Source: JALYTZ01 sp036559125 (lineage in GTDB: Bacteria > Vulcanimicrobiota > Vulcanimicrobiia > Vulcanimicrobiales > Vulcanimicrobiaceae). From it: 64,000 nt of DNA. The stretch covers positions 1 through 64,000 of the forward strand of contig DATBTT010000031.1 in NCBI GenBank assembly GCA_036559125.1. Direction: 5' to 3'. How positions within the stretch are numbered: the first letter of the stretch is position 1; the number at the start of each line of letters is the position of its first letter. Of this stretch, positions 8,796 to 16,811 are shown in pieces. The translations under genes and the position numbers were made by a program. Under the pieces are notes generated by a model that was given only the letters and a program-made list of their open reading frames with translations, did not search any database and was not told where the DNA came from.

Positions 8796-9776
8796 TTGGA
8801 TATCGGGATCGATCTTGGCACGGCCAACGTGCTCGTGCACGTCAAGGGCAAGGGCATCGTTCTGCGCGAGCCTTCGGTTGTCGCCAAGGACATGAACAAC
8901 GGCCGAACGATTGCCGTCGGCGAGGAGGCGCGACAAATGCTCGGCAAGACGCCCGCGCACATTCAAGCGATTCGCCCGTTGCGCGACGGCGTGATCGCCG
9001 ACTTCGAAGTGACCGAAGCGATGCTTAGCTACTTTATCAAAAAGGTAATGAAGGATCGTTCGTGGTTCTCCACGGTCTTTAAGCCCAAACCGAACGTCGT
9101 CATCTGCGTGCCCGCCGAGATCACGAGCGTCGAAGAACGCGCCGTGAAAGACGCGGCGAAACTCGCCGGGGCGAAACACGTCGAAATCATCGAAGAACCG
9201 ATGGCGGCCGCGATCGGCGCCGGACTTCCGATCGACGGTCCGAGCGGCAGCATGGTCGTCGACATCGGCGGCGGCACGACCGACGTCGCCGTCATCTCGC
9301 TCGGCGGCATCGTCGTCTCGCAGTCCTTGCGTGTTGCGGGTAACAAACTCGACGAGGCGATCATACGGTACATTCGCCGCGTCTACAATTTGATGATCGG
9401 CGAGCGTACGGCCGAAGAAATCAAAATCAAGATCGGGTCGGCCTATCGGCTGGAATCGGAACTCGCGATGGAGATTCGCGGACGCGATCTCATCAACGGA
9501 CTGCCGAAGACCGTAAAGATCACGAGCGAAGAGATTCGCGAAGCGCTTTCCGAGCCGGTCGGTGCGATCGTCGAAGCGGTAAAAGCGGTCCTCGAAAAGA
9601 CGCCGCCGGAGCTGGCGGCGGACATCATCGATCGCGGCGTCATTCTCACCGGCGGCGGCGCATTGCTGCGCGGACTCGACAAATTGCTCGCCGAGGTTTG
9701 CGGCATTCCCGTCATAATCGCCGACGATCCGCTTTCCTGCGTCGCGCTCGGTACGGGGATGCGCGTGCGAATTTGA
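8796..9776 (+). CDS. mreB: Rod shape-determining actin homologue MreB
   Basis: Cytoskeletal ATPase (326 aa) that guides lateral wall synthesis. Phosphate-binding loop 1 is IGIDLGTANVLVHV and loop 2 is VVDIGGGTTDVAVISLGG; the adenosine motif is ILTGGGALLRGLDKLL. The N-terminus is short (MDIGIDLG) and lacks the amphipathic helix found in many MreBs, so it may be an Mbl/MreBH-like paralogue or bind the membrane through its loop. The TTG start at 8796 follows GGGAGA. mreC/mreD are not adjacent; the upstream neighbour is murA. Confidence 0.93.
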   Translation: MDIGIDLGTANVLVHVKGKGIVLREPSVVAKDMNNGRTIAVGEEARQMLGKTPAHIQAIRPLRDGVIADFEVTEAMLSYFIKKVMKDRSWFSTVFKPKPNVVICVPAEITSVEERAVKDAAKLAGAKHVEIIEEPMAAAIGAGLPIDGPSGSMVVDIGGGTTDVAVISLGGIVVSQSLRVAGNKLDEAIIRYIRRVYNLMIGERTAEEIKIKIGSAYRLESELAMEIRGRDLINGLPKTVKITSEEIREALSEPVGAIVEAVKAVLEKTPPELAADIIDRGVILTGGGALLRGLDKLLAEVCGIPVIIADDPLSCVALGTGMRVRI

Positions 9777-9779
9777 TGC

Positions 9780-10484
9780 ATGTCCGTGCTCCTGCGGGTA
9801 GAAGAGCAAGATATGAACGTCGCCAACATCATCGATGCGCGCAACGAGACGGTCGCACGCGTGGTCGAGGAGGTCGCGCAGGTCACTTTTAGCGGCGGCA
9901 CCGTTATTTTTCCAACCGATACGGTGTACGGCATCGGCTGCGATCCCTACGACAGCCGTGCGATTGCGCGCATCTACGGCGCGAAGCGGCGCCCGGATTC
10001 CAAGCCGCTTACGTTACATCTCGCAACCGTCGCCGAGTTTTTGGAGTATGCCAAAGACAACGCGCTCGCGATAACCGCGGCCAAGCGCTTGCTTCCCGGC
10101 GCGGTGACGCTGATCGTGCGTCGTCCTGCGTTTATCAGTGAGGACGTAACCTCCGGACTTGGCACGATCGGCTTTCGCGTACCGGACGATCCGCTCTGCA
10201 GCGCGATTCTCGAACGGTGCGGGCCGCTTGCGGCGACCAGCGCCAACACCAGCGGCGAAACGCCGTACCGCGGCGGCGGTGACGCAACGGGTCTCCCGCC
10301 TGCGGATTTGCTGATCGAAAACGGACCGACGCGCAACGGAGCGGAGTCCAGCGTCATCGACCTCACGGGGCCAACCCCGCGGTTACTGCGTGAGGGGGTT
10401 GTCGACTACCAACGGCTAACGGAGTTGCTCGGTCCCGTCCTCCGCGCGGCCATACCGATTCGGAATGCCTTGAACGCAGAATGA
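9780..10484 (+). CDS. tsaC: L-threonylcarbamoyladenylate synthase (YrdC/Sua5 family)
   Basis: Makes threonylcarbamoyl-AMP from Thr, bicarbonate and ATP for the t6A37 tRNA modification (234 aa). Diagnostic segments are GGTVIFPTDTVYGIGCDP and YGAKRRPDSKPLTLHL, with TSANTSGE near residue 160. It lacks the extra C-terminal domain of full Sua5. Two starts are possible: ATG at 9780 (used here) and ATG at 9813, the second preceded by AGAAGAG and giving a more usual N-terminus. The stop overlaps the next gene (ATGA). Confidence 0.92.
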   Translation: MSVLLRVEEQDMNVANIIDARNETVARVVEEVAQVTFSGGTVIFPTDTVYGIGCDPYDSRAIARIYGAKRRPDSKPLTLHLATVAEFLEYAKDNALAITAAKRLLPGAVTLIVRRPAFISEDVTSGLGTIGFRVPDDPLCSAILERCGPLAATSANTSGETPYRGGGDATGLPPADLLIENGPTRNGAESSVIDLTGPTPRLLREGVVDYQRLTELLGPVLRAAIPIRNALNAE

Positions 10485-11017
10485 ACGTACTCAAACCCCT
10501 AGCCTTTGCCGCCGCGCTCGCGTTTGCAACGCCGGCGTCTTTTGCTGCGGCAAAAGCGCCCTCGCCGGCTCCGGTCGCGGCGCCCATCGGCTCTAAAGCC
10601 GCCGGATTTACCTTTGGCGACTGGCAGGTCCATACCGATGAGTTCGATTACAATTGGCAAAATGGCGATTTTTCGACGCCGGGGCACCTGACCTTGACGC
10701 GGCCGGGCAGCGATATCAGCGCCGAAAAAGCGAGCGGCAACCAGAAAAGCAAGCAAGCCACGCTCGTCGGCGGCGTCGTGCTGCACGACCGTGCCGGCAT
10801 GTTGACCGGAGCCACAGGCGGCCCCGCCGCCGGACCGCACGAACCGGCGACCCTTACCTGCGACCGTCTTCAAGTCGACGGGGTTAGCAAGGTCTATACG
10901 GCCATCGGCAACGTCCATTTCGTTCAAGGTGCCCGTCGCATGAATGCGGACCGCGCGACGATGAACGGTCTGACCCACCAGCTGCGCCTCTTCGGGCGCG
11001 TCGTTCTCGCCCAATGA
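10481..11017 (+). CDS. LptA/OstA-like periplasmic protein 1
   Basis: Exported 178-aa protein: signal peptide at residues 1-23 (ends PASFAAA), then repeated beta-strand units of the OstA/LptA jelly-roll type, for example VHTDEFDYNWQNGDFSTPGH, ATLTCDRLQVDG and YTAIGNVHFVQGARRMNADRAT. LptA proteins form the periplasmic bridge for lipopolysaccharide export. ATGA overlaps on both sides tie it to tsaC and to a paralogue downstream. Function is inferred from the repeat pattern only. Confidence 0.75.
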   Translation: MNVLKPLAFAAALAFATPASFAAAKAPSPAPVAAPIGSKAAGFTFGDWQVHTDEFDYNWQNGDFSTPGHLTLTRPGSDISAEKASGNQKSKQATLVGGVVLHDRAGMLTGATGGPAAGPHEPATLTCDRLQVDGVSKVYTAIGNVHFVQGARRMNADRATMNGLTHQLRLFGRVVLAQ

Positions 11018-11658
11018 AACGCCTCGTCCCCGGCCTGCTACTGGCCGGGCTACTCGCTTTGGTCGCCGCCTCGCCGTCGCCGCCGCACCGCGCGCAAATC
11101 GGCGAGTGGACGATGGCGACTTCCGAGCTGGACACGAACCTTCAGAGCGGCGACTTCTCCGCGCCGCACCACGTCACGCTCTCGCGCGCCGACGGTTCGA
11201 CCGTCGACGCCGATCGCGGCACGGGCAACTATAAAAAGCGCTACTTTCAATTGTTTGGAAGCGTGAGCGTTCACGACCAGTCGGGAACGTTCGGCGGCCT
11301 CAACAGCATGCGCCAAAACACGCGCGGCCCCGCGACCTTGACGTGCGACCGCTTGACGATCGACAGCGCTTCGAAGCTCTACCACGCGACGGGCGACGTG
11401 CGCTACAAGCAAGATACGACCACGGCCGACGCGAACGACGCGCGCCTGAACGATCTCTCGCATCGTCTCGATCTGCAGGGCCAGGTGCATATCGTGCAAG
11501 GCGATCGGACTTTGGATGCAAAGAGCGCGACCTATAACACGCTGTCTGACGACGGCGAAGCGAGCGGCGACGTAAAGATGCTTTTCCCAGGCATGATCAA
11601 TGCCTCGATCGCGACCCCAAGGCCCATCAAAATCAAAACGCCCAAGATTCCGCACTGA
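11014..11658 (+). CDS. LptA/OstA-like periplasmic protein 2
   Basis: Paralogue of the preceding gene (214 aa) with a signal peptide (cleavage near residues 19-25) and the same beta-unit pattern: ATSELDTNLQSGDFSAPHHV, ATLTCDRLTIDSASKLYHAT, VRYKQDTTTADANDARLNDL, and one more unit near the C-terminus (LDLQGQVHIVQGDRTLDAKS). Shared wording such as ATLTCDRL in both proteins suggests tandem duplication. It probably works in outer-membrane lipid transport; LptC/LptD functions cannot be assigned here. Confidence 0.75.
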   Translation: MKRLVPGLLLAGLLALVAASPSPPHRAQIGEWTMATSELDTNLQSGDFSAPHHVTLSRADGSTVDADRGTGNYKKRYFQLFGSVSVHDQSGTFGGLNSMRQNTRGPATLTCDRLTIDSASKLYHATGDVRYKQDTTTADANDARLNDLSHRLDLQGQVHIVQGDRTLDAKSATYNTLSDDGEASGDVKMLFPGMINASIATPRPIKIKTPKIPH

Positions 11659-11675
11659 GCCGTGCCGCGATAGCG

Positions 11676-13013
11676 ATGGAGCCGACGCTCTTCGGAACCG
11701 TGGAATCGCAGCAGGCGCCATTGGCGGCGCGCATGCGCCCGCGGTCGCTCGACGAGTTCGTCGGACAGGAGCACGTCGTAGGCCAAGGGCGAGCGTTGCG
11801 CCGCGCGATCGAAAGCGATCGCGTTCCGTCGCTCATTCTGTGGGGTCCGCCGGGTACCGGTAAGACGACGCTCGCGCAAATCATCGCACGCATGACCGGC
11901 GCGCATTTCTCTTCAATCTCCGCAGTGAGCGCGGGCGTCGCCGATCTTCGCAAAATCGTAGCCGAAGCCAAACACCGGCGCGCGCTCGGCAAACGCACCG
12001 TGCTCTTCATCGACGAGATTCATCGCTTCAACAAAGGACAGCAAGACGCGGTGCTCCCCTACGTCGAAGACGGAACGTTGACGTTGATCGGCGCCACTAC
12101 CGAAAACCCGTCGTTCGAAGTGAATTCGGCACTGCTTTCGCGCTCGCGTGTATTCGTGCTCAAACCGTTGACCGACGACGACGTGGGCGTCGTCGTCGAC
12201 CGCGCGTTGGAAGACTGCGATCGTGGCCTCGGATCGGCGAACGTGCGACTGGAATCCGAGGCGCGTGGCGCGCTGATCGCGCTCTCCAACGGGGACGCGC
12301 GCAGCGCCCTTGGAACGCTGGAGTTTGCCGTCGACGCCGCCGCGCAAGAAAATGGCTCGCGCGTCATTACCGCACAGCTGATAGCCGATGCGATGCAACG
12401 CCGCGCGGTGACCTACGACAAGGCGGGCGACGCGCATTACGACGTCATCAGCGCGTTCATCAAGTCGATGCGCGGGAGCGATCCCGACGCGGCAATATAC
12501 TATTTGGCTCGCATGATCGACGCCGGCGAGGATGCGCTCTTCATCGCGCGACGACTGGTGATACTGGCCTCCGAAGACGTTGGGCTTGCCGACTCGCAGG
12601 CTATCCAAGTTGCGATAGCCGCGCAGCAGGCGGTACATTTTCTCGGCATGCCCGAAGGATTCTATCCGCTGGCCCACGCGACGCTCTATCTGGCGACGGC
12701 ACCGAAGAGCAATAGCGTCGGCCGAGCGTACGGCGCCGCTATGCGTGACGTCGAAGCGACGCGCAACGAGCCGGTGCCGCTGCATCTGCGCAATGCGCCG
12801 ACGGGCCTAATGAAACAACTCGGGTACGGTAAGGACTATGCCTACGCGCACGAGCAGGATGACTATCGCCGACATTCCGGCGATTTGCCGCCGGCGGCGC
12901 GCTTACAGGCCTATCTCCCGCAAAATCTACTCGACCGCGCGTATTACGAGCCTGGCTCCCAGGGCGCGGAGGCCAAGCTCGACGCGTGGATCGCCGAACG
13001 TCGCAAGAAATAA
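11676..13013 (+). CDS. rarA: Replication-associated recombination protein RarA (MgsA) AAA+ ATPase
   Basis: Clamp-loader-like AAA+ ATPase acting at stalled replication forks (445 aa). Walker A is GPPGTGKT at residues 57-64, Walker B is VLFIDEIHRF, and sensor 1 is IGATTENPSFEVN, all typical of RarA. The C-terminal tetramerisation domain is present (LPQNLLDRAYYEPGSQGAEA). It lies 17 nt after the LptA-like pair and probably ends that transcript at the hairpin that follows. Confidence 0.94.
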   Translation: MEPTLFGTVESQQAPLAARMRPRSLDEFVGQEHVVGQGRALRRAIESDRVPSLILWGPPGTGKTTLAQIIARMTGAHFSSISAVSAGVADLRKIVAEAKHRRALGKRTVLFIDEIHRFNKGQQDAVLPYVEDGTLTLIGATTENPSFEVNSALLSRSRVFVLKPLTDDDVGVVVDRALEDCDRGLGSANVRLESEARGALIALSNGDARSALGTLEFAVDAAAQENGSRVITAQLIADAMQRRAVTYDKAGDAHYDVISAFIKSMRGSDPDAAIYYLARMIDAGEDALFIARRLVILASEDVGLADSQAIQVAIAAQQAVHFLGMPEGFYPLAHATLYLATAPKSNSVGRAYGAAMRDVEATRNEPVPLHLRNAPTGLMKQLGYGKDYAYAHEQDDYRRHSGDLPPAARLQAYLPQNLLDRAYYEPGSQGAEAKLDAWIAERRKK

Positions 13014-13018
13014 AAAAA

Positions 13019-13054
13019 GGCGGCCGGTTATTGTTGTTCCCGACCGCCGTTTTC
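13019..13054 (+). terminator. Probable rho-independent terminator after rarA
   Basis: GGCGGCCGG at 13019-13027 pairs with CCGACCGCC at 13040-13048 with one mismatch. The loop is about 12 nt and GTTTTC follows. The T-run is short, so efficiency is uncertain. Confidence 0.6.
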
Positions 13055-13139
13055 CCGTTGCTACTTCTCGGAGTGTGCAATGGAGCTTCGCACACGCATA
13101 GGTTACCGCCGCTTTCTTGGAATGTGCTGAGGACCGAGC

Positions 13140-14300
13140 ATGACGCAACGAATCTATTTGGATAACGCGGCGACGACCCCGGCGCGACCTGAGGTCGTCG
13201 AAGCGATGCTGCCGCACTTTACGCGCAACGGGTACAATCCAAGCTCGCTGCATGCTGAAGGACGCGCCGCGCGGGCGGCGCTCGACGACGCGCGCGATCG
13301 CGTCGCTCGCGCGCTCGGAGCCGATCGCAAAGAAGTGATCTTCACCGGTAGCGGATCCGAGGCCGACAATCTCGCGGTCCTGGGCGTAGCGCGAGCGCTG
13401 CGCGCGCGCGGGCGCCACGCGATCTCGACCGTCATCGAACATCACGCGATCCTGCACCCGCTCGATGCCCTGCGCGCGGAGGGCTGGGACGTCACGCTAC
13501 TCCCGGTGTCGCCTGACGGTCTGCTCGATCCGCAGGCATTCGCCGCGGCCTTGCGGCCCGACACGGTACTCGCCTCGATCGCATACGCCAACAACGAAAT
13601 CGGGACCGTTCAACCGATCCGGGAGCTCGCGACCATCGCGCGCGGCGCCGGCGTGCTTCTGCACACCGACGCGGTGCAAGCCGCAGCCTATTTGCCGCTC
13701 GACGTGGCCGATCTCGGAGTGGACCTGCTCTCGATCTCGGCCCATAAGTTCTACGGACCAAAAGGGGTGGGGGCGCTTTACGTGCGAGCCGGCACCGAGC
13801 TCGAGCCGCTCGTCGTGGGAGGCAGTCAGGAGTTCGCCAAGCGAGCAGGCACCGAAAATGTTGCGGGCATCGTCGGCATGGCGGTCGCCCTCGAATACGT
13901 CGCCGCGGGGCGACCCTCGATCGGTCCGCGGGTTGCCGCGCTGCGCGATGCGTTCGAAGCCGCCGTGTTGGAACGCGTTCCCGGCACCCGCGTTAACGGG
14001 CGAGGGGCTCCACGGCTGCCGAACAACGCGAACCTCAGCTTCACCGGGGTACGCTCCGAGCACGTCCTGATCCGCCTCGACATCGAGGGCATCGCCGTAT
14101 CCGCGGGGTCGGCGTGCACCTCGGGCGCGCTCGAACCCAGCCATGTGATCGCGGCCCTGGGATTGCCCCCGGAATGGATGTCGGGTGTCATACGGTTTTC
14201 GCTCGGAGAGAGTACGACGGCCGGGGAGATCGACCGGGTTTTAGAGGTCTTACCGCGTGCCATCGAGGAGCTACGCGAGTTTTCTCCGATTCCTGCGTAA
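13140..14300 (+). CDS. Cysteine desulfurase (NifS/IscS family)
   Basis: PLP enzyme that removes sulfur from cysteine for Fe-S clusters and thiolated tRNA (386 aa). The start IYLDNAATTPARPEV, the PLP-lysine motif SAHKFYGPKG and the persulfide cysteine in SAGSACTSG are all present, as in the NifS/IscS (group I) branch. There is no iscU or mnmA directly next to it, so its partner is unknown. The 126-nt leader holds a terminator and a small GTGTGC/GCACAC hairpin (13073-13095). Confidence 0.94.
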   Translation: MTQRIYLDNAATTPARPEVVEAMLPHFTRNGYNPSSLHAEGRAARAALDDARDRVARALGADRKEVIFTGSGSEADNLAVLGVARALRARGRHAISTVIEHHAILHPLDALRAEGWDVTLLPVSPDGLLDPQAFAAALRPDTVLASIAYANNEIGTVQPIRELATIARGAGVLLHTDAVQAAAYLPLDVADLGVDLLSISAHKFYGPKGVGALYVRAGTELEPLVVGGSQEFAKRAGTENVAGIVGMAVALEYVAAGRPSIGPRVAALRDAFEAAVLERVPGTRVNGRGAPRLPNNANLSFTGVRSEHVLIRLDIEGIAVSAGSACTSGALEPSHVIAALGLPPEWMSGVIRFSLGESTTAGEIDRVLEVLPRAIEELREFSPIPA

Positions 14301-14360
14301 GAAATACCGCAAGTCGGGGAAAGATTGCCTCACGTCCGGAAAGCGCTACGGAGGTTTTGC

Positions 14361-14789
14361 TTGAGCACGGGCTTTGATTGGGCTATCGTCTTGGACGTTG
14401 GCGTTGGAGTCGGCGTCCTGTTAATTGGTATTGGCGTTCTGTTCGCCATGCTCGGTCTTGCAAAGACGCTCGCGCGCGTGAATCGCACGCTCGACGGGAT
14501 CGACGAGCAGATCGGGAACCTCGGCCTACCCATAACGCAGACCCTCTCTCATGTCGGCGGCATCGCGGATACTGCGGACCGCACGATCGCGCGGCTTTCC
14601 GGCGTCGTGCAGGCGCTCGAAGACGTTTCGGGTTCGGTCGCGCACACCGCGAAGCTCACGCAGAACGCGCTCGCTCCGGCCATCGTCAACGTCGGCGCGA
14701 CGCTGGGCGGCATCAGCGCCGGCCTGCGTCGCTTGGTGCGGGGCAGTTCGGAGAACGGTCGCACCGACGGCGTCGAATCTATTGACTGA
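14361..14789 (+). CDS. DUF948-like membrane protein
   Basis: Small protein (142 aa) with one membrane helix near the N-terminus (IVLDVGVGVGVLLIGIGVLFAML) followed by a helical, Thr/Ile/Ala-rich soluble part with heptad-like spacing, as in DUF948 proteins of Gram-positive and related bacteria. TTG at 14361 is preferred because GGAGG lies 6 nt upstream; an in-frame TTG at 14325 is the alternative. It is followed by a YtxH-like gene, a pair often found together. Function unknown, possibly stress- or envelope-related. Confidence 0.7.
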   Translation: MSTGFDWAIVLDVGVGVGVLLIGIGVLFAMLGLAKTLARVNRTLDGIDEQIGNLGLPITQTLSHVGGIADTADRTIARLSGVVQALEDVSGSVAHTAKLTQNALAPAIVNVGATLGGISAGLRRLVRGSSENGRTDGVESID

Positions 14790-14810
14790 AGAACTGGAGT
14801 TGCCACGATC

Positions 14811-15173
14811 ATGAGTAATGGAAACGAACGTCCGCAGGAGCGCGGCGGCGGCGGCGGATTTCTCGCCGGCTTCGTACTTGGCGCGCTCGCCGGAGGCGTG
14901 ATCGCCGTGTTGATCTCTCAAGAAGAGACGCGCGATCTACTGGTCGGCAAGGCGCGCGAGGCCTCAAACTTCGCCATGGACGCGAGCGGCGATTTGCGCG
15001 GGAAAGTTTCCGACGTCGCGAGCACATGGCAATCGAGCGCATCGGATTTATACGACCGAGGCAAACAGGTCGTAGACGATGCGCGTTCCAATGTCAACGC
15101 CGCAGTCGACGAAGGAAAGTCGCAAGCGGACTCAGTGCGGGAAGATCTTTCGCACGAGACCTCGGATTCGTAG
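14811..15173 (+). CDS. YtxH-like general stress protein
   Basis: 120-aa protein with a Gly-rich N-terminus and one membrane helix (FLAGFVLGALAGGVIAVLI) followed by the typical ETRDLLVGKA and a long charged helix, matching the YtxH family. Some YtxH proteins in Bacillus belong to the SigB general stress regulon, which fits the RsbV/RsbW/sigma genes directly downstream. The ATG start has GGAG about 11 nt upstream. Confidence 0.8.
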   Translation: MSNGNERPQERGGGGGFLAGFVLGALAGGVIAVLISQEETRDLLVGKAREASNFAMDASGDLRGKVSDVASTWQSSASDLYDRGKQVVDDARSNVNAAVDEGKSQADSVREDLSHETSDS

Positions 15174-15182
15174 GGAGTACAC

Positions 15183-15527
15183 GTGGATATCAAAGTAAAC
15201 GTTCGCGAAGCCCAAGGCGACAGCTACGTCGTCGATCTCAACGGCGAGATCGACGTGTATACCTCGCCGAAAGTCAAGGACGCCATCGGCGATCTGATCG
15301 ACAAAGGGCACTACAACCTCATCATCAATTTGGAAAAGGTGCGCTACATCGATTCCACCGGTCTGGGCGTTTTGATCGGCGGCCTCAAACGCGTGCGCGA
15401 ACACGGAGGTACGGTCAATTTGGTTTGCACGAACCCGCAGATCAAGAAAATCTTCGACATCACGGGACTCGTGAAAATCTTCGGCATCTACGATGACGAA
15501 GACGCCGCAATGAAGGCCTTGGTGTGA
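15183..15527 (+). CDS. Anti-sigma factor antagonist (RsbV/SpoIIAA type, STAS domain)
   Basis: Single STAS-domain protein (114 aa). The phosphorylatable serine lies in YIDSTGLGVLIGGLKRV, the family signature. In its dephosphorylated form it would bind the anti-sigma kinase encoded next and free the sigma factor. GTG start at 15183 after GGGAG; the stop overlaps the kinase start (GTGA). Confidence 0.92.
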   Translation: MDIKVNVREAQGDSYVVDLNGEIDVYTSPKVKDAIGDLIDKGHYNLIINLEKVRYIDSTGLGVLIGGLKRVREHGGTVNLVCTNPQIKKIFDITGLVKIFGIYDDEDAAMKALV

Positions 15528-15955
15528 ATCAACCCGTTTCTCGCGAAAACAGCTCGCTCGGAACGGTAGAACTGCGCATTCCGAGCAAGGCGGAGTGGGT
15601 TGCCGTCGCCCGCCTCGCGGTTGCGGCGGTAGCCAACCGGCTGAACTTTTCGATTGAAGATATCGAAGACATAAAACTGGCCGTCGCCGAGGCATGCACG
15701 AATTGCATTCAGCACGCGTCGGGTAGCGACCAGATCGAAATCACGTGCGCGACCGAAGTCGAGGGACTGACGGTTCGGGTGCAGGACCACGGGCGCGGCA
15801 CGCGCCCCGAACATATTGCGTCGCGGCGCGTGGACGAACCGCGCGTAGGGGGATTGGGAGTCTTCTTGATTCGCTCGCTGATGGATACGGTCGAGTACGA
15901 CGTCTCCCCGGACAGCGGTACGAATCTCGTCATGACGAAAAAAGTCCAGAGTTAA
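15524..15955 (+). CDS. Anti-sigma factor serine kinase (RsbW/SpoIIAB type)
   Basis: GHKL-fold kinase (143 aa). The N box is LAVAEACTNCIQHA, the G1 region is VQDHGRGTRPE and the G2 region is GGLGVFLIRSLMD. It would hold the sigma factor inactive and phosphorylate the STAS antagonist. The GTG start overlaps the upstream stop, and the sigma gene follows 7 nt later, giving the rsbV-rsbW-sigB order. Confidence 0.92.
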   Translation: MNQPVSRENSSLGTVELRIPSKAEWVAVARLAVAAVANRLNFSIEDIEDIKLAVAEACTNCIQHASGSDQIEITCATEVEGLTVRVQDHGRGTRPEHIASRRVDEPRVGGLGVFLIRSLMDTVEYDVSPDSGTNLVMTKKVQS

Positions 15956-15962
15956 ACCGCGC

Positions 15963-16751
15963 GTGCAGCAACACCCCGAAGAAGAGCGCTGGGATCGCCA
16001 GAAGACGCGTGAGGCGTTCGCGCGTTTTGCGGAGACCAAAAGCCGGCCCGAAGATCCCGCCTACGAGCGTTTGCGCAGCGAATTGGTGGTCGCGCACCTC
16101 AATCTCGTGCGGTATCTCGCGGTCAAGTTCGCCAATCGCGGCGAGGCGCTCGACGATCTCATTCAAGTAGGTACGGTCGGACTGCTCAAGGCGATCGATC
16201 GCTTCGATTTGGAACGCGGCGTCGAATTCACGACGTACGCGACCCCGACGATCGTGGGCGAGATAAAACGATACTTTCGCGATAAGGGCTGGGCGGTCAA
16301 GGTGCCGCGGCGTCTGCAAGAGTTGAACCTTGCGGTAAATCGATCGATCGAAAAGCTCTCCGTGAAGTTCGGACGCAGTCCCACGGTCGCCGAACTTGCT
16401 ACCCAACTCAACGCCAGCGAAGAGGACATTCTCGAAGCGCAGGAGCTCGGGCAAGCGTACAATCTGCTCTCGTTGGACACCGAACTCTCCGGCGAGGGCG
16501 ACAAGAAATCGCAGACGCTCGCCGACTACATCGGCACAACCGATGCGGGGCTCGCGCTGCTGGAGGACAAGGCCAACCTGGAGCGCGCTTTCGAAGTGCT
16601 CACGGGCAGGGAGCGGGTCATTCTTTACCTGCGGTTCTACGAGAGCGTTTCGCAAACCGAGATTGCCAAGCGCCTCAACGTCTCGCAGATGCACGTCTCG
16701 CGGTTGCAGCAAAAGGCGCTCGAAAAGCTCCGCCACGTGCTCCAAGAGTAA
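15963..16751 (+). CDS. RNA polymerase sigma factor, SigB/SigF/SigG family
   Basis: Group 3 sigma-70 factor (262 aa). Region 2 is LDDLIQVGTVGLLKAIDRFDL with YATPTIVGEIKRYFRDKGW; region 3 is VPRRLQELNLAVNRSIEKLS; region 4 is the C-terminal helix-turn-helix QTEIAKRLNVSQMHVSRLQQ. Being third in an rsbV-rsbW-sigma operon, it is most likely a partner-switched general stress sigma. The GTG start is at 15963. Confidence 0.93.
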   Translation: MQQHPEEERWDRQKTREAFARFAETKSRPEDPAYERLRSELVVAHLNLVRYLAVKFANRGEALDDLIQVGTVGLLKAIDRFDLERGVEFTTYATPTIVGEIKRYFRDKGWAVKVPRRLQELNLAVNRSIEKLSVKFGRSPTVAELATQLNASEEDILEAQELGQAYNLLSLDTELSGEGDKKSQTLADYIGTTDAGLALLEDKANLERAFEVLTGRERVILYLRFYESVSQTEIAKRLNVSQMHVSRLQQKALEKLRHVLQE

Positions 16752-16768
16752 CGCCCTGCCGGTCCTCA

Positions 16769-16800
16769 AGAAGGCCCCAAAGGGGGCCTTCTCTTATACT
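16769..16800 (+). terminator. Rho-independent terminator after the sigma gene
   Basis: AGAAGGCCCC at 16769-16778 pairs perfectly with GGGGCCTTCT at 16783-16792 around a 4-nt loop, followed by CTTATACT. Strong 10-bp stem, but a poor T-run. Confidence 0.8.
16795..16800 (+). promoter_or_regulatory. -10-like box just before alaS
   Basis: TATACT lies 11 nt before the alaS ATG at 16812. No Shine-Dalgarno sequence is visible between them, so if this box is used the alaS mRNA would be nearly leaderless. No good -35 is seen because the terminator stem occupies that place. Confidence 0.4.
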
Positions 16801-16811
16801 ATGCTATTCCA

